Part shown: positions 7,929-16,055 of the stretch, in pieces
How the letters are laid out: every line of letters begins with the position of its first letter
Position numbering within the stretch: position 1 is the first letter of the stretch
Origin: Phycisphaerales bacterium
Lineage (GTDB): Bacteria; Planctomycetota; Phycisphaerae; Phycisphaerales; SM1A02
Direction of reading: 5' to 3'
Assembly (NCBI GenBank): GCA_018882625.1
Contig: VERO01000015.1
Span: forward strand, 1-17,493
DNA: 17,493 nucleotides
Translations under genes and position numbers: made by a program
Notes under the pieces: generated by a model
Seen by the model: only the letters and a program-made list of their open reading frames with translations
Told to the model about the DNA's origin: nothing
Database searches by the model: none

Positions 7929-9481
7929 CAGCCTGCCGTGCGCGACCACGTCGTGCCCTGCGCGCCGTCCTTGATGGCCACGCCCATCGCGGCCAGCGCA
8001 TCGCGGATGCGATCGCTCTCTGCCCAGTTCTTCGCCGCGCGCGCCGCGGTGCGCTCGGCGATGAGCCGCTCGACCTGCTGCGCGAGGCCTGGATCGCCTG
8101 CGGGTGGCGCATGCTCCGCAGCGCGGTTGCGGCCAAGCACGCCGAGCACCGAGTCCATCGCGAGCATCGCCGCGAGCTCGCGGTGCGCGCACGCGGCATC
8201 GCGCTCGACGGCCGGCGCCGCGCATGCCTCGTTGAGCGCGGCGATCGCACGCGCCACGTTCAGGTCGTCGCAGAGCCCGTCCGTGAAGGATGCGAGCGCG
8301 CGCTCGAACGGGCCGGCGGGGCGCGACTCGTCGGGGCTCGGCGCGGCGCGAGAGAGGAGCTCCGAGTGCGCGCGCGACCAGCGGTCGATCATGCGCTGGC
8401 AGTCCGCGAGACCCTGGAGCGTGAAGTTCGCGTTGCTGCGGTAGTGCGTCCGGATCAGCTCCAGGCGCACCGCCGCCGGCGTATGGCCCTTGGCGAACAG
8501 GTCGCGCGCCGTGAAGAAGTTGCCTGTGCGCTTGGACATCTTCTCGCCCTCGACGACGAGGTGCCTGGTGTGGAACCAGTGCCGCGCGAACCGGGGCCGA
8601 CCCGTGGCGCAGCGGCTCTGCGCCACCTCGCACTCGTGGTGCGGGAAGATGTTGTCCTCCCCGCCGGAGTGGATGTCGATCTCGTCGCCAAGCAGCATGC
8701 GTGCCATGGCGCTGCACTCGATGTGCCATCCGGGGTAGCCCTCGCCCCACGGCGACGGCCAGCGCATCAGGTGGGACATGTCGGGCTTCCACAGCATGAA
8801 GTCCGCGGGATGCCTCTTCTGCGCCTGGTTCTCCGCGCTGATGCGCTCGCCCGCGCCCTCGCGGAGCCTGTCGATCGTGTTGCCGCTCAGGGCGCCGTAC
8901 GCCGGGAAGCTGCGCACGTCGAAGTAGACGACCCCGTCGCCGGCCACGTACGCGTGACCATTGGCCACGAGCCGCTCGATCATCGCGATCATCTGCGGGA
9001 TGCATCGTGTTGGCCGCGGCATCAGCGCGTCGGCGCGCTCCGGGTGCGCGTGCGCCTCGAGCGCCACCTTCAGGCCGAGGGCCCGCGCATCCTCGAGGAA
9101 CCGGCCGGCGTAGAAGTCCGCGATCGCGCCGGGATTGCCGGGATCGACATCCGTGCCTGCGGGAAGCTTGCCGGCCTTCTTCGCCTCCGCGATGCGGCGG
9201 CCCGCCACAGCCATCTTGTCCTCGCCTCCGCCGTCGGCGCTCGAGTCGTCGGTCATGTGCCCGACGTCGGTGATGTTCATCACGTGGTGCACGCGGTGGC
9301 CGAGCAGCTCGAGCGTCCGGCGCAGCACATCCGCATTGAGGAACGACCGGAAGTTGCCGATGTGCGCGTCGTCGTAGACGGTCGGCCCGCACGAGTAGAA
9401 GGTGACCGGCGATCCGTCCGCGTGCGGCTCGACCGCATCGGCGCGCCGCGTCAGCGTGTTGTGGATCCTCAGCGCCTGCAC
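7928..9481 (-). CDS. cysS: Cysteine--tRNA ligase
   Basis: A class I aminoacyl-tRNA synthetase that charges tRNA-Cys. Visible are CGPTVY (31-36), the HIGH-type motif as HIGN (40-43), and KMSKR (314-318). The four zinc ligands by alignment to E. coli are Cys31, Cys256, His281 and Glu285. At 517 residues it is longer than E. coli CysS (461). The Cys31-Cys256 distance shows roughly 44 extra residues before the second ligand, part of it a Gly/Asp/Lys-rich insertion at about 76-118. The start is a GTG at 9481 with no Shine-Dalgarno, and no earlier in-frame start gives a better N-terminus. TATGAT lies 9 bp upstream, so the mRNA may be nearly leaderless. Confidence 0.97.
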   Translation of the reverse strand: MQALRIHNTLTRRADAVEPHADGSPVTFYSCGPTVYDDAHIGNFRSFLNADVLRRTLELLGHRVHHVMNITDVGHMTDDSSADGGGEDKMAVAGRRIAEAKKAGKLPAGTDVDPGNPGAIADFYAGRFLEDARALGLKVALEAHAHPERADALMPRPTRCIPQMIAMIERLVANGHAYVAGDGVVYFDVRSFPAYGALSGNTIDRLREGAGERISAENQAQKRHPADFMLWKPDMSHLMRWPSPWGEGYPGWHIECSAMARMLLGDEIDIHSGGEDNIFPHHECEVAQSRCATGRPRFARHWFHTRHLVVEGEKMSKRTGNFFTARDLFAKGHTPAAVRLELIRTHYRSNANFTLQGLADCQRMIDRWSRAHSELLSRAAPSPDESRPAGPFERALASFTDGLCDDLNVARAIAALNEACAAPAVERDAACAHRELAAMLAMDSVLGVLGRNRAAEHAPPAGDPGLAQQVERLIAERTAARAAKNWAESDRIRDALAAMGVAIKDGAQGTTWSRTAG

Positions 9482-9490
9482 AGGACGCGG

Positions 9491-9496
9491 ATCATA
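9491..9496 (-). promoter_or_regulatory. Candidate -10 element of cysS
   Basis: TATGAT on the minus strand (5 of 6 to TATAAT) ends 9 bp before the cysS GTG. Initiation about 7 bp downstream would leave only a few untranslated bases, matching the lack of a ribosome binding site. No good -35 is visible at 16-18 bp, which weakens the call. Confidence 0.35.
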
Positions 9497-9549
9497 GGAA
9501 GGTGCGCATGCCCTGCCACGGAATGCCGCGGTGCGCGCGGGCGCGAGGG

Positions 9550-10386
9550 CTATGTGCGTCCCGCGCGCAGCTCGCGGATCTTCACGCCGACCTGCCAGAA
9601 GTAGATGGCCTTCGAGAGCGCAAACGCGAACCCCGCGTAGCCGTCAAGGAATCCCCTGCGCAGCCCGTAGTGCTGCACGAAGTACGCCGCGGGCAGCCAC
9701 CACGCGCCGAGCGACGCGTACTTGCGCCGCTGGCGGGGGGTGAGTGCCGCGAGCGCCGACTGTCCTCCGGCCCGCAGCGCCTCCGCACGGTACGCCTCCC
9801 ACGTGGAGTAGGCGTCATGCTTGCGCAGCCAGTGCGCGAAGCCGCGGTCGTCACGGTGGTCGATGCGCGCACGCATCTCGCCGACCGTGCCCGAGATGAT
9901 GGGGTGCTCGTGCACTTCCATGTCGAGTGCGCTCCAGCGCTCCTCGTCGATGCGCTCGTACTCGCCGGCGCCCACCCTGATCAGCGCGAGCTTGCGGTTG
10001 CCGTCGCCGTGGCGCAGGCGCCGCCCAAGGAACCAGTTGTGGTAGCTGATCCAGAAGCCGGAGTGCGCAGTGCCGGGCAGCGTGCGCTCGAGCTCGTCGC
10101 AGAAGGCGTCATCAACCAGCTCGTCCGCGTCGAGGAAGAGCACCCACGGCGTCTCGATCCGGTGGTTGCGCAGGAACCAGTTGCGCTTCTTCGGGAAGCG
10201 GCCGTCCCAGCGGAAGTCGACCCACTCTGCGCCCGATGCAGCCGCGACCTCGCGCGAGCCGTCGGCCGATCCGGAGTCGATCACCACGACATGCGCGAAC
10301 CTCGACAGCCGGGGCAGGCACTCCGCGAGGTTTCGGGCCTCATCGCGGACCGGAATCGCCACAGTGACTGGAATCGGCTCACGCAC
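9550..10386 (-). CDS. Family 2 glycosyltransferase, WaaE/KdtX-like
   Basis: A 278-residue GT-A enzyme that should add a sugar from a nucleotide donor to a lipid-linked or core saccharide at the cytoplasmic face. Seen are AIPVRDEARNL (10-20), VVIDSGSADGS (34-44) with donor-binding Asp37, and FLDADE (84-89), the metal-binding DxD region. The C-terminal half has a hydrophobic segment ending in RRGFLDGY, fitting membrane association. It shares layout and motifs with the glycosyltransferase at 14520-15359. The start is GTG with AGGAGG 6 nt upstream. It lies 60 bp after the flippase stop and 68 bp before cysS, so it is probably the last gene of the polysaccharide operon. Donor and acceptor are unknown. 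Confidence 0.88.
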   Translation of the reverse strand: MREPIPVTVAIPVRDEARNLAECLPRLSRFAHVVVIDSGSADGSREVAAASGAEWVDFRWDGRFPKKRNWFLRNHRIETPWVLFLDADELVDDAFCDELERTLPGTAHSGFWISYHNWFLGRRLRHGDGNRKLALIRVGAGEYERIDEERWSALDMEVHEHPIISGTVGEMRARIDHRDDRGFAHWLRKHDAYSTWEAYRAEALRAGGQSALAALTPRQRRKYASLGAWWLPAAYFVQHYGLRRGFLDGYAGFAFALSKAIYFWQVGVKIRELRAGRT

Positions 10387-10392
10387 CGCAGG

Positions 10393-10398
10393 CCTCCT
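10393..10398 (-). promoter_or_regulatory. Strong ribosome binding site for the GTG-started glycosyltransferase
   Basis: AGGAGG on the minus strand, 6 nt before the GTG at 10386. It fixes the start and is one of the strongest Shine-Dalgarno sites in the window. The rest of the 60-bp gap to the flippase stop holds no promoter or terminator I can recognise. Confidence 0.85.
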
Positions 10399-10446
10399 GG
10401 CACACTGGCCGCTGGTCGAGGCAGGCTATCTGCGGGCTGCATCCCT

Positions 10447-12018
10447 TCATCGGGAACCGCCCCTGACCCTCGAGGCCACGACCGCGACGACATGCGCGAG
10501 CTCGCGTCCCGCTGCAGGATCTGCGGCACGGAGCAGCAGCAGGTAGGTCACCGCAGCGACTGGCGGCACAAGCGCAAGGTGCCAGATGTCCGATGCAGTA
10601 CCCGGGCTGGCCACCAGGGCCAACGCGAGCACGGGGACTCCAACCGCGACCGCAGATGCCGCGAGCGGCCTCACGAAGAGCATCATGCTGCGCACCACGG
10701 CAGCCCGCTCGCCGCGCAGGCAGAGCCACACGCCCAGTGGCGCGGACACCACCGTGTAGAGGCCTGCCACTGACGTGATCGCCAGCGTCGAACCGGCCCC
10801 GTACGCCATCCCGATCCCGACCATCAGGCCGAGCGCCATTGCCAGCTGCACGGCCTGCCACACCAGGAATGCGACGAACCTGCCCTGCGCCTTGAGCAGG
10901 CTCATGGCGGGGTTCACTGCGAAGTAGAAGGCCTGCCCCACCGACAGGATTGCCGTCATCTGGATCGCGCCTTCCCACCGCTCGGGAAGGAGCAGGCGGA
11001 TGGCGGGTCCCGCAAGCGCCGCCTGCAGCAGGCACGCCGGCATCGCGACCGCGGCGATGGTCGCGCACGCGCGCATGAAGGCCGCACCTTGCCTGGCCGG
11101 ATCCCCTGCCATCTGCGCGAAGATCGGCTGCAGCACCATGCCGAGGCTCACCGACACGACGACATTGATGGAGGTGGACAGCGTGAAGGCGCTCGCGAAG
11201 TAGCCCGCGTCGTCGGTGGCCGCAAAGGCTGCGATCACCAGCGGCGGGCTCATCAGGAGCCCCGCATGCACGTACTGCCCGAGACCTGACAGCGCGTATC
11301 CATGCATCAGCGGCCGCCACTCGTGCGGGATCCAGGCCGAGCCCTTCGGCATCGGTCCCGCGGCACGCCGGTACATCAGCGCCCTCAGCGCGGTGGCGGC
11401 GATCTGCGGGACGACCAGGCTCAGCCATCCCATGCGAGCCGCAGCCATGGCGATCGCCGCGAGGGTGGCCAGCGCCTGCGTCACCGCATCGGTGACCGCC
11501 AGCTCCCGGAACTTGAGCCCGATGCGCAGTCGCGTCTGCGGGCCGAGCAGCGCGAGCTCCACAGCAGGTCGTAGCGCCACGCAGGCGCACGCCGCCACGA
11601 GCGCGCTGTCCCCGTACCGGTGCGCAGCCACCGGGCCAGCCGCCACGAGCAGCGCCGTCATCACGACACACGCCGCCGCACAGACGCGGATGGCCGTCCG
11701 CAGCAGCGTGGCCGCCTGGGTCGGCCGCGCGATCAGCACATCGCCAAGCGTGAACGGCGGGAGCACCATCGCGAAGGCCTGGATCCCGAGCGCAATGGCC
11801 GCGATCGCGTAGTCGCGCGGGTCGAGCATGTACAGCAGCGCCACGGTGCCCAGCAGCGAGAGCCCCTTGTTGGCGAGGAGCTGCGCCAGCGACCAGAGCC
11901 CGCCGCTCACCGCCGACGCCCGAAGCGTTGAAGTGCCGGTCCCCTCGACCGCCGCGCCGGATCGCCCCTCCAGCGCCCGGGCCGACTCCTGCGCACCGCC
12001 CAGAGGGGTGCCGCTCAT
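10447..12018 (-). CDS. Wzx-type polysaccharide flippase (MOP superfamily)
   Basis: A 523-residue polytopic membrane protein with about 12-14 hydrophobic segments and a polar N-terminal tail of about 30 residues. The opening TLRASAVSGGLWSLAQ, then LLYMLDPRDYAIAAIALG, is typical of MOP exporters (N-terminal amphipathic helix, TM1-TM2 and a Pro-rich turn). Such proteins move undecaprenyl-linked oligosaccharides to the periplasmic side. The ATG overlaps the TGA of the ligase-like gene (ATGA), indicating coupling. Position between the ligase-like gene and a glycosyltransferase supports the role. An alternative within MOP (for example a lipid II or teichoic flippase) is less likely here. Confidence 0.88.
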   Translation of the reverse strand: MSGTPLGGAQESARALEGRSGAAVEGTGTSTLRASAVSGGLWSLAQLLANKGLSLLGTVALLYMLDPRDYAIAAIALGIQAFAMVLPPFTLGDVLIARPTQAATLLRTAIRVCAAACVVMTALLVAAGPVAAHRYGDSALVAACACVALRPAVELALLGPQTRLRIGLKFRELAVTDAVTQALATLAAIAMAAARMGWLSLVVPQIAATALRALMYRRAAGPMPKGSAWIPHEWRPLMHGYALSGLGQYVHAGLLMSPPLVIAAFAATDDAGYFASAFTLSTSINVVVSVSLGMVLQPIFAQMAGDPARQGAAFMRACATIAAVAMPACLLQAALAGPAIRLLLPERWEGAIQMTAILSVGQAFYFAVNPAMSLLKAQGRFVAFLVWQAVQLAMALGLMVGIGMAYGAGSTLAITSVAGLYTVVSAPLGVWLCLRGERAAVVRSMMLFVRPLAASAVAVGVPVLALALVASPGTASDIWHLALVPPVAAVTYLLLLRAADPAAGRELAHVVAVVASRVRGGSR

Positions 12019-13319
12019 GCGGTGACCGCTGCCTCGTCATCCGATGGCCAGCGCGAGTAGCGAATCTCGAGGCGCGTCACGATGCAGGCGAGCATGAAGA
12101 GCGAGGTCACGCCCCACAGCTCCCCCTGCTTGTTCGACAGGAGGAACTGGAAGGCCATGAGGGCAAGCAGGAGCGCCGCCGCTGATCTCTCCACCGGGTC
12201 GCTGCCGGCCACGCGCATCAGCCCGCGCGAGGCGCGCACCATCAGCGCGATCATCGCGATGTAGAGCAGCGCGCCGGGGATGCCGAGCTCGAACAGCACG
12301 TCCGCGGCCACCACGTGCGAGTACTCGGCGCCGTAGCCGAAGGAGCTGTACGCGTAGTAGCCGAGGCCCACCGCGATGGCCAGCGGGTTCGAGATCCAGC
12401 GTCCTGCAAGCCCCATCACGTTGCTGAAGCGCTCGAGCGTGCTGCTGGAGCCGTAGATGAGCTGCTCCGTGCTGAATCGCCGCGCCGCGAATCCCTCGAG
12501 GAGCGTGCTCGCCAGGAATGCCACGATCCCTCCGATGACCGCCATGCCCACGGCCGTCGACAGGAACGCGGTCACGCTCCGCACCGGGGCCGCGACGGGG
12601 AAGAACGCGATCGAGAGGGCGACTGCGAAGAAGAACTGCCCTCGAGAACCGCTCTTGATCGCCACCACGGTGCCCAGAAGCACAGCCGCAATGCGCAGCG
12701 GGAGCCCGAGCACTCCAAGCGTGGTGCGCCTCATCAGCGCGCCCACAAGCAGCGTGGCGCCGCCGAGCTCGCCGATCGCCAGCGGGTTCGACTGCAGCTT
12801 GCCGCCTTCAAGGATGCCAAGGCGACCCCACTGGCTGCCGAACTCGGGGCTGACCAGGATGATCGTGCACAGCACGACGCCGAGCACGGCCAGCGCCGTC
12901 ACCAGCTCGCGCACGTCATCGAGGTCGCAGATGATGTAGGACCCCAGCAGCACCATCACCACGAAGTAGGGCCACCGCGACGCGAGCACCGCCATCCCGA
13001 GCTCGCGGCCGGGGCTCCACAGCACCGTCACAGCGGACCATGCCAGCAGCACCGTGATCACGAGCAGGGTCGGGTTGGGGTATCCCAGCCAGGTGATGGG
13101 CTTCCGGAGTGCCGTGTTGCCGGCCGCCAGGATCGCCACCAGGCCAAGCAGGTAGTTGACGAGCTGGTTGCCCAGCACCGAAGTCCTCAGGAACGGCGAC
13201 ACCGACTGGAGCACCTGCTCGATCGGGAAGATGCACAGCAGCAGCGCCACCGCCCACACCGGGCGCACGCAGGCGACGGCGCATCCGAGCGCGAGGAGGC
13301 TGGCGTAGACGTACTGCAT
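12015..13319 (-). CDS. O-antigen ligase/polymerase-like membrane protein (Wzy/WaaL type)
   Basis: A 434-residue protein with about 11-12 hydrophobic segments and one larger polar loop at about 275-340. The segment SGSRGQFFFAVALS (223-236) and the later HVVAADVLFELGIPGALLY (335-353) match the layout of the O-antigen ligase family, which has a conserved SRG motif and a periplasmic loop with a functional His before a LxELGxxG helix. It should act in the periplasm, either polymerising repeat units or joining the glycan to a lipid or protein. Sequence alone does not separate ligase from polymerase. The ATG at 13319 lies 12 bp after the preceding stop without a clear ribosome binding site. Confidence 0.82.
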   Translation of the reverse strand: MQYVYASLLALGCAVACVRPVWAVALLLCIFPIEQVLQSVSPFLRTSVLGNQLVNYLLGLVAILAAGNTALRKPITWLGYPNPTLLVITVLLAWSAVTVLWSPGRELGMAVLASRWPYFVVMVLLGSYIICDLDDVRELVTALAVLGVVLCTIILVSPEFGSQWGRLGILEGGKLQSNPLAIGELGGATLLVGALMRRTTLGVLGLPLRIAAVLLGTVVAIKSGSRGQFFFAVALSIAFFPVAAPVRSVTAFLSTAVGMAVIGGIVAFLASTLLEGFAARRFSTEQLIYGSSSTLERFSNVMGLAGRWISNPLAIAVGLGYYAYSSFGYGAEYSHVVAADVLFELGIPGALLYIAMIALMVRASRGLMRVAGSDPVERSAAALLLALMAFQFLLSNKQGELWGVTSLFMLACIVTRLEIRYSRWPSDDEAAVTA

Positions 13320-13331
13320 GGCGCGCTGCGG

Positions 13332-14504
13332 TCAGCCCCTCCCCCCGAGCGCCGCCTCGTAGAGGGCCAGCAGCCGGGGCATCTGGCTCTCCCACGAGTA
13401 CCTCTCGCGGAATGCGGCCTGCCCCCGCAGGCCCATCTGCCTCGCCGACTCCGGGTCATCCACAAGCCGCACGATGGCGTCCACGAACGTCTGCGGGTCC
13501 TCGGGCTGCGCGAGTATCCCGCACCCGCTTCCGCCCACCGACTCGACCTGCCTCGGCAGGTCGCTCAGCACGATGGGCAGCGCGGCGGCCATGAACTCGT
13601 AGGTCTTGTTGTGCGCGCCCCGGATCTGCTGCTTCACGCGCAGGTTCGGGGCGATGGCAATCGTGGCCCTGTTGAGCACGCTCATCAGCTCGTGGGGACG
13701 CACGTTCGGGATGAGCGTGATGTTGGTGGCGCCGAGCTCCTGCATCCGCGCGAGGGCCGACTCGCGGATCTGCGGAGTCGCGAAGCGGTCCGAGGCGATG
13801 AACCTGACCTGCGGACGCACGCGCGCGACACGCGCCGCGATCTCGATCAGCAGCTCGCTGCCGTTGTTGGCGTGCTGCGATCCGATGAAGGCGACGGTTG
13901 GCGGCCTCGACAGGTAGTCGTCCGCGGCGCCGTCGGCAAGCTCGAGCGCCGCGTAGTTGTAGATGAGCACCTTGCGGTACCGGGAGCCGGCGAACTCCCT
14001 GTCGAGCTCAGGCTGCGTGAGGACAATGTTGCGGATGGGCCAGGCGAAGATGCGCTGCCCCACCTCGAGCATCCGCGCGAATGGCCGCCGCAGCGCATTG
14101 GGCACCCACTCGCGGACCATCATCTCCTCCGGGTAGTCCTCGTGGACGTCGTAGACCACGCGCTTCACGAGGCTCAGGACGGACATCCACGGCAGGATGT
14201 CGATGTCGTGGAAGTGCACAATGTCGCAGCGCGACACGATCGGCAGCAGCTTGGCGGCGATGCGCACCGGGATCACGAAGGGCCGCGCCGGCCTCGACAC
14301 GACGCGCCTGAAGGCGTGAAGGCGCACGTTGTGCGGGATGCGCTCGTCACGGACCGTCCATGGCGCGACCAGCTCCACGTTCCACCCCAGCGCAGCCATC
14401 GCCTTCGTGTGCTTCCAGATGCGCGCGTCGAAGTCCGGATGGATGCTGGTGACGATCGCGATGGTGCGCGGCCTGGCGGATGGTGCGGTCGGCGTGGAGC
14501 TCAT
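13332..14504 (-). CDS. Family 4 (GT-B) glycosyltransferase
   Basis: A 390-residue two-domain enzyme. The N-terminal domain (about 12-185) has IVTSIHPDFDARIWKHTKAM, DIVHFHDIDILPW (94-106) and VVYDVHEDYPEE (117-128). The C-terminal Rossmann domain (about 200-375) opens with VAFIGSQ and has the donor-binding KTYEFMAAALPIVLSDLPR (300-318). This fits a retaining GT4 transferase acting in the cytoplasm on the growing lipid-linked glycan. Donor sugar is unknown. GGAG precedes the ATG by 9 nt, straight after the stop of the upstream glycosyltransferase (15-bp gap). No transmembrane segment is apparent. Confidence 0.9.
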   Translation of the reverse strand: MSSTPTAPSARPRTIAIVTSIHPDFDARIWKHTKAMAALGWNVELVAPWTVRDERIPHNVRLHAFRRVVSRPARPFVIPVRIAAKLLPIVSRCDIVHFHDIDILPWMSVLSLVKRVVYDVHEDYPEEMMVREWVPNALRRPFARMLEVGQRIFAWPIRNIVLTQPELDREFAGSRYRKVLIYNYAALELADGAADDYLSRPPTVAFIGSQHANNGSELLIEIAARVARVRPQVRFIASDRFATPQIRESALARMQELGATNITLIPNVRPHELMSVLNRATIAIAPNLRVKQQIRGAHNKTYEFMAAALPIVLSDLPRQVESVGGSGCGILAQPEDPQTFVDAIVRLVDDPESARQMGLRGQAAFRERYSWESQMPRLLALYEAALGGRG

Positions 14505-14519
14505 GGTTCGCGTCTCCCC

Positions 14520-15359
14520 TTACAGGGGCAGTCCCCGCTCCCGCCGCCGGATCTCGATGACCTTCACGACCGTCATCATCTCGTAGAAGGAGAGCAGCAG
14601 CGAGTACACCAGCGACTGCCATCCCTCCAGGAACCCCAGCCGCAGCACGTACACGCTGACGAAGCGCGCGAGGGGACGCACCGGCCAGAGCCGTGCGGCA
14701 ATCGTGCGCAGCCGAGCCTTCCTGGCGGTTCCGAGCGACTCGGCGCGTCCTGTCTTGAGGTAGTCCACCACCTTCTGCGCATCCCACGAGGAGTAGCGGT
14801 CGTGCCGGGCCAGCCAGTCCGAGAGGCCCTTCGAGTACGCGAAGTGGTCGTAGGGCTCGGGGATCCGGCCCGGAGGGATGGGGCTGTCGAAGTGCTCCCA
14901 CACCCCGCCTGCGAAACGCGTGGCGCCGCGCCGCATCAGCCTCGCGTGCCAGTTGGGATAGCCCAGGGTGCGCTTGAGCCAGCGGCCCATGAAGAGGTAG
15001 CGCGGGGTCAGCTCGTAGTGCGAGTGCGACGCGTCGCCTGATGCGATGCCCACGAGACGTGCGCGCAGCGCATCAGGCACCGTCTCGTCCGCATCGAGGA
15101 AGAGGATCCAGTCGGAGGCGAACTCGTGGTGGTCGAGGATCCAGTTGCGCTGGTCGGAGATCCTGAACGGCTTCGGCGGCACATGCGTGCGCACTGTGGC
15201 GCCGAGCGACTGCGCGATCTCCGCAGTCCGGTCGGAGCTTCCCGAGTCGAGCACGACGATCTCGCGGCAGAAGCCGAGCGAGCCGATGCAGCGCGCCACA
15301 TTGGACTCCTCGTCCTTGGTGAGGATCACTGCGGAGATGTTCGGCTGCGTGCCGCTCAT
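14520..15359 (-). CDS. Family 2 glycosyltransferase, WaaE/KdtX-like
   Basis: A 279-residue GT-A enzyme with ISAVILTKDEESNVARC (8-24), VVLDSGSSDRT (35-45) including Asp38, and LFLDADE (86-92). The C-terminal half contains HDRYSSWDA and a hydrophobic end with RLGFLEGWQS, close in layout to the glycosyltransferase at 9550-10386. Proteins of this type add glucose or a related sugar to lipopolysaccharide core; the sugar here is unknown. Its ATG overlaps the acetyltransferase stop (ATGA), and the GT4 gene follows after 15 bp, so all three are likely made from one mRNA. Confidence 0.9.
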   Translation of the reverse strand: MSGTQPNISAVILTKDEESNVARCIGSLGFCREIVVLDSGSSDRTAEIAQSLGATVRTHVPPKPFRISDQRNWILDHHEFASDWILFLDADETVPDALRARLVGIASGDASHSHYELTPRYLFMGRWLKRTLGYPNWHARLMRRGATRFAGGVWEHFDSPIPPGRIPEPYDHFAYSKGLSDWLARHDRYSSWDAQKVVDYLKTGRAESLGTARKARLRTIAARLWPVRPLARFVSVYVLRLGFLEGWQSLVYSLLLSFYEMMTVVKVIEIRRRERGLPL

Positions 15360-16036
15360 GCCATCCGCCTGCCTGCATCAGCCTCGTCCCGAGCGGGCGG
15401 TGCGCTCCCGGCATCGGCCGAATCGCCCGCATCGGAGCGCGTCGGCGACTGCTCGGCCCCGTCCTTTGGCATGGACAGCGTGCCATGGACTGTCGGGCCT
15501 GAGAGCATCCTCTCGTGCTCAGCGATCTCGCGTTCCGTCACGAAGCGACGGCCGATGGGCCGTGCCGGGACGCCGCCCACGATGGTGTAGGGAGGCACAT
15601 CCTGCGTCACCACCGCATGCGCCGCCACAATCGACCCGCGCCCGACACGGACTCCCGCGTTGATGGCGGCGCGGTACCCGATCCACACGTCGTCCTCGAT
15701 CACCGTGGGCGGAACCGCAGGACGGCCAGAGAACATCATCGGCGTGCCGGCCATGTCGAATCGGTGATCACCGCCGAGGATGACCACCTCGGAGGCGACC
15801 ATCACGTACCTCCCCATCGTGACCCGCGGGCAGATCCAGCACCGACGGCCGATGTAGCTGTACGCGCCCGTCACCAGGTCGGGGCTGATGGAGTTCCCGT
15901 TGAGGCAGTGAAACGTCGGGTGCACGTGCCGCAGGCCCATCCGCCAGCGGATGAGCGCCATCCGGGTGCGCTTGAATCCCCGCACCAGCGCCGATTCGCG
16001 CCACGATGCGACTGCTGGCCGGATGGTCGGTGTCAT
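15356..16036 (-). CDS. Hexapeptide-repeat acyltransferase (WcaF/CatB type)
   Basis: A 226-residue protein. Residues about 47-160 show left-handed beta-helix repeats (GAYSYIGRRCWICPRVTMG, then IEDDVWIGYRAAINAGVRVGRGSIVAAHAVV) ending in YTIVGGVPARPIG, a standard hexapeptide ending. GGDHRFD (88-94) carries the likely catalytic His91. It probably O-acetylates a sugar of the polysaccharide using acetyl-CoA. The final 40 residues are Asp/Ala/Ser-rich and look disordered. The frame stays open to 16285, but that would overlap fcl by about 230 bp. The ATG at 16036, 19 bp after the fcl stop, gives the family-like N-terminus, and a GTG at 16066 is a weaker option. Confidence 0.88.
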   Translation of the reverse strand: MTPTIRPAVASWRESALVRGFKRTRMALIRWRMGLRHVHPTFHCLNGNSISPDLVTGAYSYIGRRCWICPRVTMGRYVMVASEVVILGGDHRFDMAGTPMMFSGRPAVPPTVIEDDVWIGYRAAINAGVRVGRGSIVAAHAVVTQDVPPYTIVGGVPARPIGRRFVTEREIAEHERMLSGPTVHGTLSMPKDGAEQSPTRSDAGDSADAGSAPPARDEADAGRRMA

Positions 16037-16055
16037 GGTGCCGTGCCCGATCGAG

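Noticed and set aside
7929..9392. A long upstream extension of the coaE frame, giving a 694-residue protein.
   Set aside because: The extra N-terminal part is another frame of cysS and is Arg-rich without domains; the P-loop protein begins at the ATG at 7928 that overlaps the cysS stop.
8111..9604. A 497-codon open frame on the plus strand.
   Set aside because: It is the complement of cysS. CysS shows all catalytic and zinc residues, whereas this frame shows no recognisable domain.
10379..12040. A 553-codon minus-strand frame overlapping the flippase.
   Set aside because: Its product is Arg/Gly/Ala-rich with no membrane segments, while the other frame gives a clear multi-pass exporter with an ATGA junction.
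12315..15041. A 908-codon open frame on the plus strand.
   Set aside because: It lies antisense to the ligase-like, GT4 and GT2 genes, whose proteins have clear motifs and transmembrane patterns. Its translation is rich in Arg, His, Glu and Asp with no domain; long antisense frames are expected at high third-position GC.
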